Assembly (NCBI GenBank): GCA_021234535.1 | Contig: CM037836.1 | Span: 22,062,769 to 22,126,768 of the forward strand | DNA from: Stichopus chloronotus | Taxonomy: Eukaryota; Echinodermata; Holothuroidea; Aspidochirotida; Stichopodidae | Direction: 5' to 3' | Length of the DNA stretch: 64,000 bases | Part shown: one piece after another, positions 13,001 through 22,600 of the stretch | How positions within the stretch are numbered: the stretch's first letter is position 1 | Layout of the letters: each line of letters begins with the position of its first letter | Notes under the pieces: generated by a model | What the model saw: only the letters and a program-made list of their open reading frames with translations | Databases searched by the model: none | What the model was told of the DNA's origin: nothing | Translations under genes and position numbers: made by a program

Positions 13001-16000
13001 AACAAAAGGAAAAGGATGACAATGAAGATGTCACTCAGTCTCTCAGGATTCTAGAGATTTATATCAACAGTGATCAGTAGGATGAACCTGAGCAAGGTGA
13101 GGTCGAATTGAGTACATGTTAGTGCTTTGGACACGTTGTGTGGTTGATATCTGCTCATTAAAAGGAATTATGACATACCGTCATGTCAGGATTATGTTGT
13201 GGTTCATCAGAGATGAAAACAAATGAGATTGTTCAATGTTTACATTAAGAGCATGCAATGGAAACCTTTCAGATAAATTACAATCATTGAAAAAATGGAG
13301 AAAGAAATGCCACAATTGAAGGAATGTGAAGTTTTCTGGAAATAACGTAGCATAAGGAGGCAATAGTAGTGAATGAGCAGCGAAAACTCTGTAACCAGTG
13401 TCTGAGAGGAATTTGCTAGATCCCATCTCGGTGAAAGAAGGGTAATTTTCTCTCCCTCTCTCGTAAGTCGGCATTGTGAATGGAGGTTGCAGTAGGTCTT
13501 TGCCCGACGTATCTTACTTTCAGTCGGAATAGTAACTTAATATAAAAAGAAAAATCCTTTATAAGTTGACGCAATGAAAACATAGTCATATAAAAGTAAA
13601 CAATGGTCAAGTTTGGCATGACCCTATTTCTTAATAGTGTTTTTCATTTTATCAACTCGTATTACCCTGTAGTCCAAATATTCCAGGATGTGAAGGCCTT
13701 CCAAGGTTCTGCATCGTCATGGTATAAGATTTGCGTGCTTACCTAATACATGGGCCTTTTGACTTAATCTTCAAGTCAAGTGAATACTGTACTGTCTCTT
13801 TTCCATATACATCTCATGTCAAATCATTTCTCAATTTTGTCTGATGTTGTTAGATTTTGGTCTGGCAAGAGACATCTACCAGTCAGACTATTACCGTAAG
13901 GAGAGAGGCGGAATGCTGCCCATCAGGTGGATGGCACCAGAGTCGGTCAAAGACGGCGTCTTCACCACCAGCTCAGACGTCTGGTAGGTCAAAACCGGGC
14001 ACCTAGCCAGCTCAGTCTGAAATGAATTTTTCTGCCAAACGATTATTGAAGTGGACAAATGGGCACACAGACAGTGCCTTTTTATGAAAATTGATGAAGC
14101 AGCCACATGTTTATCAAGTACTTTGGTCTTTCTGACCAAAAATATCTAGTCACTTATCCTCAAAGGTTTACCGAACTCTCTTACTCTTTTAGTAAAGAGC
14201 TTTTAATTTTCATCGTAAAAGTCACTGTTGATTTCACAGTGTACTTTTAATTTGCAAATTTTCTTAAGCAGAATTCCGAAGTCTGTTGAAGTTGCTTTTA
14301 CTGTCATTTACATTACGGCATAGTATTGGAAATTGTCACACAAGGGCAACTAATTGTTACTGTGAATGACTGTTATCTTCTTCAAATGTTATTGCTAGTG
14401 TGCACTTATAAGTGAAGACAATTTATGAGGTTTTTTATAGGGCAAATGTATTAAAATTAACTTTTCTCTTTAAATGGTAGGTTTATTTTGTCTGCTGCAT
14501 TATGTTTTCATTCTTTTCATTTTTCATGATCTTTCTTTTTTATCTGACAGCGTTCAGTAGATGAAAAGGAATGACTTTCTCACAAAGCGCTGTTTATCAT
14601 GCTTCATGTAATTCTTTTGTCCGACAGGTCATACGGCATTCTGTTGTGGGAGATTGCATCCCTTGGTGAAATGCCATACGGGGGACTAAATAATGAAGCC
14701 GCTGGAGAGTTTATAAAGCAGGGCAGAGTCCTGAATATGCCTGAAGGTTGTCCTGAAAAGCTGTAAGTTAGAGAATGCTGCAACGCTTAATGTCACCATC
14801 ATCACTTTTAACTGCCCCATAAACAGTACAGTTGTGACGTTTTATGGTTGCAATAATTTTCTCACCCTCGACCACATTTGCCTCTTGATTTACACAATGA
14901 TTGAAATTAAAAGGATGGTCCAGCCACAAATTTAGCTTTGATATGTTTAAGTCAATCTAACCCCATTCTGGTGAAACTTCCGTTCAGTTGCCATGTGTGG
15001 TTCTCGAGATTTTACAGTGAACTTGAAGCAAGCAGGAGTGACATCATCTCTCAAGAGTCTCTCGCTTTCTTCGTCATCGAATTTGCGATTTTGACCTTGA
15101 AAACAATAGTCAATCAGCTTAGGCACTGGTTATGTAAAGGTTGCAAAACTCTCATACCCCTCATACATTCACATAACGACAGCACTTGATATTGTAGTAT
15201 TGAATTGAAGTATTTGGTGTATAGTTTAAATAAACACATAAAATGCATTTTCAGTGTGAGGAGATGACATCATGCCTGCTTGCTCTAAGTTAACTTTCGT
15301 TGACAAATGTGGCAACTTCAGCCGCTCATATTCTCAGGAACCGCACATGGGACTTGAATTGGAAGTTTCAGTTTAATGGTCAGATTTACCTACTCTTTAA
15401 CGTATCAAAGCTATTTCTGTGGCTGGACAAGACAGACAGTCTTGGTTGGTCTTTGCCTCCAAAGTTAGCATCTGGCCGCAACCGTGTTTGCTTTAATTGA
15501 AGCAGTGGTCTGACTTGCTTCATACTGACTTTGAGAAAAAAGAATTATACAGCCACCTTTGTATGTCTACCTTCTTTATGCATCTGCCTTGATGTTCATT
15601 TACTACAACATGAAAGTGATGAAAAAGTCATGAAGTTTTGTATTTGAGTCGTTATAACTATCAACACTACTTGGAACCAGAGATAGCTTGTTTGTTTATG
15701 TAATTTTATGATGGTGTGACATACTTCTAGAAAAGAGCACCCTTCATTAAGAAGCTGCAAAGTAGAACCCTGACTGAAAATCTGTTGGAATTTTGTTTAT
15801 GTCTTTCACCCTTTTGAGATATGACTTTTCGCTTCCACAGTAAAACCCATCGGACATGAAGAATTCTTAAATGTCCATGAAATAAAGGTTAAGTAAACAA
15901 AGGGTTAACATAAGGCATATCATAGAAGTCCATCTCTTGATGTCACAAATTTGCATACTTAGCTAATTTTTATTCGGGATACAGCTGTGAGGCTCTAATT

Positions 16001-19000
16001 TGCCCGTAAATTAGTCAATCCTTGACCGATTTTCATGGAATTTGGGGCTATTTTCAATGCTGAATGCATCCAATACTTCAAAATGTCATTTTCATGTCAC
16101 TAGACCTTAGAAGAGCAGTGTGTAACAATTTTAGGCAGACATGCAATATGTATCTAGCAATATAAAACATTTTGATTGGCTGTAGATCAGTCCTTGGGAT
16201 ATTTTACGTAGAGTATCTGTACCAGTTCGAACAGATGTATTGTAGGGGGTAGCATGTTTTTTTCAGGGTGGTCCTTATTGATTCCTTGCCGAAGGCAGAG
16301 GAATCTATGCGATGGTGATGTCGTGTGTGTGTGTATGTGCGTGTGTGACGCCTGCTTGTAAACACGATATCTAAAGAAGCGTAACTCTGAGTGATCTCAT
16401 ACTTGGCATGTAGATTGCCCTTATTGAGTAGATGATCCCTATTGTTTTTGGTGGAGGTCAAAGGTCATTTGGGGTCACTAGAGGTCAAATGGTAAATATC
16501 TTGAAAATTGCTTGTAAACACGATATCTCCAGAAGCGTAACTCTGAGTGATCTCATACTTGGCATGAAGGTTGCCCTTATTTAGTAGATGATCCCTATCG
16601 TTTTTGGTGGAGGTCAAAGGTCATTTGGGGTCAACAGGGGTCAAATTGTGAAAACCTTGTAAACATGATATCTCAAGAAAGGAAGCTTGTAGAAATCTCA
16701 TGTGTAGTATGCAGTTGTACCATGTTGAGTAGAGGAACCCTATCGTTTTCAGTGGAGGTCAAAGGTCATTTGGGGTCAACAGGGGTCAAATTGTGAAAAC
16801 CATGTAAACACGATATCTCAAGAAGAGAAGCTTGAGCAGATGTCATACGAAGTGTGTAGGTGTATCTTATTGAGTACAAGGGTCACCAGAGGTCAGAAGG
16901 TAAATACCTTGAAAATTGCTTGTAAACACGATATCTCCAGAACGATAAATGTGAGAGATCTCATAGTTAGCGTGTGGTTTGCCCATATCGAGTAGATGAT
17001 CCCTATTTTTTTTTGGCAGAGGTGAAAGGTCATGTGGGGTCATGGGAGGTCAAAATGTGCAAAACTTGAATCTACAATATTTAAAGAACTTCTAGTGAAT
17101 TTTATACTTGTAATGTAGAATCCTGTTGTTGATTTGAGAACTTCTTTTAGGACATAGCAACATAGTCTCTTTGATAACCATAAAGAAAAGATGAAGACAA
17201 CATTAAATTTGGTATCAAAGATTATTATTTGGCAAACCTGCCACTGTCCTCATAAGGACATGTGAGCATTCATGAATTGTAAATTGGAATTGATTAAATA
17301 TACCACGGGTTATTAGCTTTATAAAAAGAACTAAATTACTGATCATTTGGATCAAATACCCTTGAGCGTGCATGAACTGTGATTGCTTAATCGAATGAAT
17401 CAAATTGTAACTGACCCACCTCTGTTCAAATTGGTCTCTGTTATCTGACATAATTTATCACAGTTGACTGCCAGTAGAAACCACAATTTCCAGAATAAAT
17501 CATACAGTCTGTTGAGCCAGGTGCTTAATGGACTTAACCATTTACTTTATAAACAGTGTCTCTGTTTAGCCCTTAAAGGGAAATAGGGCGTTTGTTTTAC
17601 AGAAAACAACCATATTTTTAAAACCATTATTTGTGGACATAGAATGATAGATTATTCAAAATAATGAATTACAGTAGCCTTATTTTCAAGGAATAAGATT
17701 CTCACAGATCAGAAATTTAGTTATTTGTTGCTCAACAATAATTTGTTCACCCAAACTTTTTAAAATTCAAATGATGCATCCGTTGCGTATCACATGCATA
17801 ATGTTTTGAGGAGATGAAGCTTTGACAGATATTTATTGATGAGACTGAATGGTTTAACAATGGTTGAAGCGAATTTCTTTGTACGCCATGTTGGTGTATT
17901 CTAAACGCCCTATTTCACTTTACAGTAGTTCAGGTAAGCTTTGAACAAATGACTACTGTGTATCAAACCAGGGAATCTTGTACTGTGTGTTGTGTCTTTA
18001 AGTAGACTAAAGGCAAAATTGCAAGTCATGCTAGATTCTGGTTTAATAGGGTTACCCGTTTTTGCTAATTTTCAAGGACCTCATAGCCATTGGGAAGGGC
18101 ATCACGCCAAAAAATCAAATACGGAAGAGCTGCCACCAATAGCTGTAACTCGACAAAATAAAGTGCTATAATTTTGATTAAATAAACATGTTTACCTTTT
18201 TATCAAGTTATTAGACAAGACAAAATATAATTTGTTCCCCTGCAGCATCCGTTTGGGAGTTTTCTCATGTTTGTGTAGGTCAAAGGTTATTTGGGGTGAC
18301 AAAAGGTCAAAACCTTGTATACATGATATTTTAAGGGTGATAAATGTGAGGGATGTTATACTTAAATTGTGACTTGTTCATATTTAGCATGTTGATGGCC
18401 ATATAGGGTAGGTGATCCCTATTGTTGTAAGTGGAGGTGAAAGGTCATTTTGAGTCATGAGATTTCAAAAGGTTTTGACCTTACTAAGATGGTATCTCAA
18501 GTAGGATAACTGTGTGGGATCTCATGCTTGTCGTGTGGGCGATTCATGTTTGTTACAATATATATCATTAGGCAAGGAATCACTAAGCCTTTTGGCTTTC
18601 TAGTTTTGGTGTGCAGCAAGTTTCACTGCTGTGGGCTGCCCCCTGAAACCCCTATTGGAGAACACTGCTAGGTTTGTCTCAGACTGATATTTGTGAATTT
18701 TTCATGTACCTTCCCTTTTTTAAAGTGTAAATGGGAGAATCCCATCCAATTCATGGATTTTATTTACATTTTATCTCTCCATAGGCAAGAATTGATGATG
18801 GCCTGTTGGGCATTCCAAGAGAAGCTGAGACCGACTTTTTCAGATATTGTCCAGTCCCTAGAGTCAACCGGTTTCTTGCCCCCCTCCTTTGCAGTGCTGT
18901 CGTTCTTTCACGGTGAGGAAAGAGTGAGAGAGCAGAGGGCCAACAGCAGCTTGGAAGAACTAGAGAGGGTGAACATGTTACCACATCATGGCATGAACGA

Positions 19001-19190
19001 TTACACCTACATGGACAAGGTTGCTGCAGACAAGGGGAATGGGTTTCCCCGAAATGGCATGATACCCGTCAACGGGAGCATACCGGGCCACCACGGTAGT
19101 CCGGTCCATGCTACCACCTCTCTAGACCATGACGGCACCCAGTCAGAGGAGCATGGAAGCCCCCATATTGGAAAATGCACTGAGTGCTAG
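3698..19190 (+). CDS. INSR: Insulin/IGF receptor tyrosine kinase, 3' part (beta subunit)
   Basis: This is the receptor for insulin-like peptides, a disulfide-linked membrane receptor that phosphorylates substrates such as IRS and Shc. Eleven exons in the window give 688 residues. In order they hold the furin site RQRR (residues 6-9), a fibronectin III domain (about 60-235), a membrane helix (about 245-268), NPEY (286-289), the kinase (about 300-590) and a short tail. Kinase landmarks are GKGGFG (315-320), Lys342 in VAVK, Glu359 of helix C, HRD (446-448), DFG (466-468) and activation-loop tyrosines 474, 478 and 479. All exon phases agree and the stop is TAG at 19,188-19,190. The alpha subunit is outside the window. 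INSR, IGF1R and INSRR are vertebrate duplicates, so the symbol marks the family only. No frameshift or lost catalytic residue is seen. Confidence 0.95.
4640..4960 (+). repeat. Dispersed 'GTCATGAAA...TTTTATTTTCC...TGCAGGAA' repeat, copy 1
   Basis: It contains runs such as CTGGAAAAGTC, AAAGAGTCATGGAATTTT and ATTTTCCATATGATGCAG. The same order of words recurs at 7500-7610 and 9545-9860. No inverted ends were found, so the class is unknown. It lies wholly in the receptor intron. Confidence 0.5.
5036..5247 (+). CDS. INSR: InR exon: last fibronectin III domain, first part
   Basis: Bounded by ccccag|at and gagcag|gtaact, phase 1 in and phase 0 out. It encodes [12 protein letters not shown] and later [17 protein letters not shown], which corresponds to the human AKADDIVGPV and EPNGLIVLYEV segment. 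An Asn-rich stretch near its end is longer than in vertebrates. Confidence 0.92.
6854..7028 (+). CDS. INSR: InR exon: last fibronectin III domain, second part
   Basis: Acceptor ctgtag|ccg, donor ccatg|gtaag, phase 0 in and phase 1 out. It encodes [10 protein letters not shown] and [18 protein letters not shown], matching human LCVSRKHF and NYSVRIRATSLAGNGSWT. The open frame runs on past the donor into the intron; that read-through is not coding. Confidence 0.94.
7500..7612 (+). repeat. Dispersed 'GTCATGAAA' repeat, copy 2
   Basis: AAAGGTCATGAAATATTC, GGAAAAGTCATGAAATTTG, ATTTTCC and GTGCAGGAACC occur in the same order as in the copies at 4640-4960 and 9545-9860. The copy is short and ends in the conserved GCAGGAACC word. 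Confidence 0.5.
8211..8316 (+). CDS. INSR: InR exon: transmembrane helix
   Basis: Acceptor tttatttcag, donor ctatca|gtgagt, phase 1 in and phase 2 out. It encodes [12 protein letters not shown] followed by a hydrophobic stretch of about 21 residues ([20 protein letters not shown]) and the stop-transfer FRY. It is too short to stand out as an open frame, but position, phases and content are as expected for this family. Confidence 0.9.
9447..9520 (+). CDS. INSR: InR exon: juxtamembrane NPEY motif
   Basis: A 74-base exon (acceptor cttgaag|g, donor cgaca|gtgagt) encoding [24 protein letters not shown] is the PTB-domain docking site for IRS and Shc proteins in this receptor family (human YASSNPEYLSASD). 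It sits about 20 residues after the membrane helix, as in vertebrates. Confidence 0.94.
9545..9865 (+). repeat. Dispersed 'GTCATGAAA' repeat, copy 3 (longest)
   Basis: It begins near GGTTCATATGGCCTGGAAAA and contains at least eight GTCATG words, ending ATTTTCCTCAAGATGCAGG followed by AACCC. The repeated GGTCATG core suggests internal duplication. A later fragment at about 15,605-15,645 carries the same words. Confidence 0.55.
10091..10240 (+). repeat. 30-bp minisatellite, five units
   Basis: Units start at 10091, 10121, 10151, 10181 and 10211, an exact 30-base period. The core is ATTAGTCCC(C/T)GAG followed by AAAGCATAG, and the last unit is the most diverged. It sits about 250 bases before the kinase ATP-loop exon. 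Confidence 0.85.
10486..10693 (+). CDS. INSR: InR exon: kinase N-lobe, ATP loop and catalytic lysine
   Basis: Acceptor atttcag|tgtac, donor atgaa|gtgagt. It encodes [20 protein letters not shown] with the glycine loop [11 protein letters not shown], the ATP lysine in TTVAVKSV, and helix [13 protein letters not shown] with the salt-bridge glutamate. This is nearly identical to human VPDEWEVSREK and [10 protein letters not shown]. Confidence 0.97.
11617..11761 (+). CDS. INSR: InR exon: kinase hinge
   Basis: Acceptor cctcctcag|a, donor ctgccg|gtaagc, phase 2 in and phase 0 out. It encodes [20 protein letters not shown] followed by [17 protein letters not shown], aligning residue for residue with the human hinge region (VVMELMAHGDLKSYLR). 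Confidence 0.97.
12780..12939 (+). CDS. INSR: InR exon: catalytic loop
   Basis: A 160-base exon, acceptor tctccag|ctc, donor tggcag|gtgggt. It encodes [20 protein letters not shown] and the catalytic loop HRDLSARNC. Human has HRDLAARNC, so Ala to Ser at residue 450 is a mild change beside the catalytic Asp and Arg, which are intact. Confidence 0.97.
13854..13983 (+). CDS. INSR: InR exon: DFG and activation loop
   Basis: A 130-base exon, acceptor gttgttag|at, donor gtctg|gtaggt. It encodes [16 protein letters not shown], keeping the three activation-loop tyrosines (YxxxYY), and [20 protein letters not shown] with the APE motif. Confidence 0.97.
14628..14762 (+). CDS. INSR: InR exon: kinase C-lobe
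   Basis: A 135-base exon, acceptor ccgacag|g, donor aagct|gtaagt. It encodes [20 protein letters not shown] and [10 protein letters not shown], the C-lobe helices that follow the activation segment. Confidence 0.96.
14911..15435. mobile_element. Foldback-type element with long imperfect inverted ends
   Basis: The left end reads GGTCCAGCCACA, then TTTAGCTTTGATA. The reverse complement of the right end reads TGTCCAGCCACAG, then ATAGCTTTGATA. Similarity continues inward for about 150 bases, including GCAAGCAGG and GACATCATCTC on the left and their inverted counterparts at about 15,250-15,275. There is no coding capacity, so it is a non-autonomous inverted-repeat element. I could not define a target duplication. 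Confidence 0.6.
16255..17150 (-). repeat. Composite repeat: hairpin, AC microsatellite, ~145-bp tandem units
   Basis: Tandem units begin with a CTTGTAAACACGATATCT-like word at 16,355, 16,511, 16,656, about 16,801 and 16,919 (spacing 156, 145, 145, 118). Each contains AGGTCA direct repeats, and three carry the perfect AGGTCAAAGGTCA. To the left lies a GT/AC microsatellite (about 16,322-16,350), then an imperfect hairpin at 16,280-16,305 (GATTCCTTGCC, loop GAA, GGCAGAGGAATC). The minus strand therefore reads units, microsatellite, hairpin, the same order as copies in BLM and RPL36 introns. Confidence 0.75.
17576..17920. mobile_element. 345-bp MITE with TA target duplication
   Basis: The left inverted end AAGGGAAATAGGGCGTTT (17,576-17,593) matches the reverse complement of the right end AAACGCCCTATTTCACTT (17,903-17,920) at 17 of 18 positions. 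It is flanked by TA on both sides (17,574-17,575 and 17,921-17,922). There is no open frame of note. TA duplication suggests a Tc1/mariner-like non-autonomous element; the family is inferred. Confidence 0.8.
18250..18600 (-). repeat. Decayed copy of the AGGTCA-type tandem repeat
   Basis: GTCAAAGGTTATTTGGGGTG, AACCTTGTATACATGATAT, GGTGATCCCTATTG and GGAGGTGAAAGGTCATTTT follow the order of the 16,355-17,050 units with many changes. GGCAAGGAATC near 18,573 recalls the hairpin half found at 16,280-16,305. Confidence 0.5.
18785..19190 (+). CDS. INSR: InR last coding exon: kinase end and C-tail
   Basis: Acceptor ctccatag|gcaag; stop TAG at 19,188-19,190. It finishes the kinase ([20 protein letters not shown]), then SFFHGEE (human SFFHSEE), then a tail of about 90 residues ending GKCTEC. 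The tail holds one YxxM motif (YTYM, residues 627-630), like the human YTHM that binds the PI3-kinase p85 subunit. The upstream open frame from 18,693 is intron. Confidence 0.95.
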
Positions 19191-19555
19191 TGATACATCC
19201 ATGTCGGCCGTAGGGTGTCACCGGAAACCCAACAAATGATGCCATCGTCAATATGTCGGCTTATAGTGGCCGGTGGATTTGTGTCGATCACTTTGTCGTG
19301 CACTTGGGTCAGATTTGACGTCACACGTGACACCACTGAAGAATGCATCGTGACTGTTTTGATCTGTCACATCTTGATAGAATCTCCTGGTACTTGTGTC
19401 ATCGATCACCCACCTTGAAAATGTGGTTTCGATGTACGACTTTGCCAGTTGGTCATGCTGCCGTGGGACGAAGATCACCTTCGATCATCGTCTTGTCTAT
19501 TTTGAAATTTTCTGCTGCCACAATTAAGAATTTCAGATGCTGAATGTCAGCTTCA

Positions 19556-19564
19556 GAGAGAGAG

Positions 19565-19595
<31 letters not shown>

Positions 19596-19600
19596 GATTT
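19556..19600. repeat. (GA)n microsatellite in the receptor 3' UTR region
   Basis: About 45 bases of nearly pure GA with two AAAG interruptions, 370 bases after the receptor stop codon. The serine/leucine-rich open frame across it on the minus strand is an artefact. Confidence 0.9.
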
Positions 19601-22600
19601 GAGGCAAACATGGAACAGGTCATGTAGAGATGACCCTCTCGCATTTCTGTTTTACTTATTTTTTGGGGGATAGGAAAGGAAAGAACTGCAGAAATGCATC
19701 AAAACATCTCACTGAATTGTTTCGAAGGATACCTATTGTCTCAGGTATGAGATGTTTGATTTTGAGTCCTGTGATCAAGAAAACCTTGGTAGAGAGTATT
19801 GAATGATTGTATCATCAAAGAACATCAGGATTTTGTTTCTATCATGGTGTGAATGATGGTTTCACTTTTATCAAAATCTCTTCTCATATCAAGGAGAGAG
19901 GTGCAATACATTTTCTTAAGATTAGTATTATGTCTGCTAGGGGAAGCCGCACAAGTCTTAGCCAATCCACACAGAATTCCCATAATGTGCTAAAATCATT
20001 TTTTGAGAAAACTTTTTTCTGCATGATAGAACATGACCTAATATCGAGACACACCATCATGGTTAGGGTTTGTTCCTTCGATGTAACCTCACCATACATG
20101 ATATCAAGTGAGGATTGGCTGAGTATGGCCATCAGACTGTGATGAGTCATGCTCCAGTCCACACAGTTTCTGGCCTCACTGAGCCCATGTGCATGCTGTG
20201 TGCACTCAAGTGTTTGGGATATTCAGGCTGCACAATGAAAAGCAGTGTTAAGTTTGGGAACCTAAGATGATCTTAGTTTAGATTTGTGAGGCTCCCCCTA
20301 CAGAAAATAAATTGAGAAGTGCCAGTGAGGCAATGTAAAGAGTTGCCACGTAACTCAATCTGGGTTGAACAGATGTTGAGAGCGTTTGAAGTCCTTGACT
20401 CGAATCCAAGCCGTGAAAGTCATGTTTGATTGATTTCATTGACTGGGTATCTAGAGTGAGAAGCTGGTTGGCTTTAGAGACCGATGTAGACGAGGATTGG
20501 TGTAGATTCACGGTCAAAAAACAAAACGGTAATTTGATGTAATTCTAGATTTGTAATTCTAGGTCACAAACACTATGTGCTCATATCATTAACTCAGTCA
20601 CAGGTGTAAGCATACTTGGGGCTACTCATTTTTGGGTCACTAAATCAAGCATTAATTGTGGCCTATTGTTGCAACCTAAAAGTGGAAATGATGTTACTGA
20701 ACAACAGGTCAGTTTGTGTCATTTGATTTTCAAAATATCTGAGTATAACAGAGGGATGGTTAGAAAATGAAAGTACAGTAGAAAGGTGTTACAGGGGTAG
20801 CATTTGTCCACCTAGCTTTCATTGAAGAATGGATGATAGACCAATCAAATACATGGAAATGTGATTATTCCTTTATAGATTTGGGAGTCAATGAAATTAA
20901 GTGAAAGCCTTGACATGGGGAGAAGTAAGAGAAAAGTAAGAGAAAAATGTTGAATCTACATTTCGTCGGATGCACCAACTAGCAAGAAGAATCCAACCCT
21001 TCAAGCACCCCGTGTAGAAAGGTGGTGACACAGATGGGCCTAACCACAGGCCCATCACAACTGATTATATTACAGAGTAAGAAGGCTAGCCTAGGCCCAG
21101 TTAGGCTTAAGCCTAGTCTATGTAGGCACAGCCTAACATTTAGGTAGCCCAAGCCAATAATGCAATTACTGTCACATGATGATGATACAGGCTTACTCCT
21201 TGCATTGTGCACATGCGAAACACAACATGTAGAAGTGGATTTATTTTCAAAAATCAAAGACAAATGTCTTTGTAAAATAAAAAAACCTCAGTGTGTATTG
21301 GAATAATCGCATTTTGGTGTATTTGAGTGGTCTTTCTTCCATTTTTCAATGCATTAAATCATGTCTAGCATGTCCAACCATTGAAGCAAGGGGTTGAACT
21401 AACTTGAGTTTGACAAAGGAGAACCATATATAAATTGTCTTGTGATTTCCTTGTCTATGGTGAGATCATCTGCTACCAATCAACGTAACTTTGAACATTA
21501 GGCATACCAGATTCAGCTAATTGCCAATGAAAACAAAAAATAGTATTCACTGCAGCCAGTATTCACTGAAAGCACAAAGTATTTAAATTAAAAAATTATT
21601 TCAGCTGTTGCAGAAGTGCTGTCTTGCATTTTGATGTCTTCAGTGGTTGCCAATTTCTCTCCAGCGACGCACAGTCAATCATTTTTGCACCTTTTGCAAA
21701 CTGAATCATTTACTTCATGCAATGAATAGTTGTTTTGTTCTGTTGTCACAGAATTGCTCAAAAGTTTACGTTTTCCAACAAAGTGCTGTCTCATTTGTAT
21801 TTCAACCGTTCCTAAGTTGAAGAGGCAGGAATTGCCATTCCAGATCTGATGAGGTTACCAGTATCTTCCTTTTAGTAGTAGCAAGTAGGTGTTAAAAGAT
21901 TCCTAGAGGATGGTGATTAGACAAATTGGGAACAAGGGTGTTTCTATGGTTCAATGAAAAACTGAAGATTTCAGTGGGGATTGCATTCACTATGTATCCT
22001 GACAATCTAATTCTGAATTCATTAATATGGTATTCACATAAGGAAAAAAAAAAGGATTGAAAATGAAAGGGTTAACTGACGTGGTTTTTCGCTGATGATC
22101 CGATAACTGTTTTCATCTAAACTTCAGCTGATATCCGATCCGATGTTTTTGCCATCAAGCATATTCTCCTTTGAAAAAAATGTTTATTTGTTTATCATGT
22201 AGCCAAGTCTCTGGAATGATTTTATCATGATATCATTGCAAATTTCACGATTATTAGATAAAGAAACCCTCATGAATTATAAAAGACCCTCCCTCGAACA
22301 TTTACCAGGGCTTTGTTTGCCTATTCAGATGGAAAAACGCCCTCGTAGGGCATTCCTCAAATCCTACCCTGGATCATGGATTAAAACATCCTCCAGGCAA
22401 ATATATTTTTAGATAGCTGATGATTGGCAGACACGGATGAACGGAACGTGCTAACTTTCGTTGATGCCATGTTTACCGATAGTGTAAATATTGGCCCAGT
22501 CTGATGTGCGATCGGATTGTCGGTCCATCCCTGGCATTGAATGTATCTCAAACAGATACTGTTTTAAGCCTGGACATATGCTTGCCAAAGATTGTTACAT

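Larger units (their letters stand above)
14763..18784 (+). other. Large last intron of the receptor gene, repeat-filled
   Basis: No exon is recognised between the two final coding exons. The interval contains a foldback element (about 14,911-15,435), the best-preserved copy of the composite tandem repeat (16,255-17,150), a TA-flanked MITE (17,576-17,920) and a further decayed tandem copy (18,250-18,600). Confidence 0.7.

Noticed and set aside
16455..16768. Calling the DR1 motifs a proven enhancer
   Set aside because: The motif is part of a dispersed repeat unit, so its presence alone does not show regulatory use; kept only as a hypothesis.
19453..19644. Minus-strand Ser/Leu repeat open frame
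   Set aside because: It is a direct translation of the (GA)n microsatellite.
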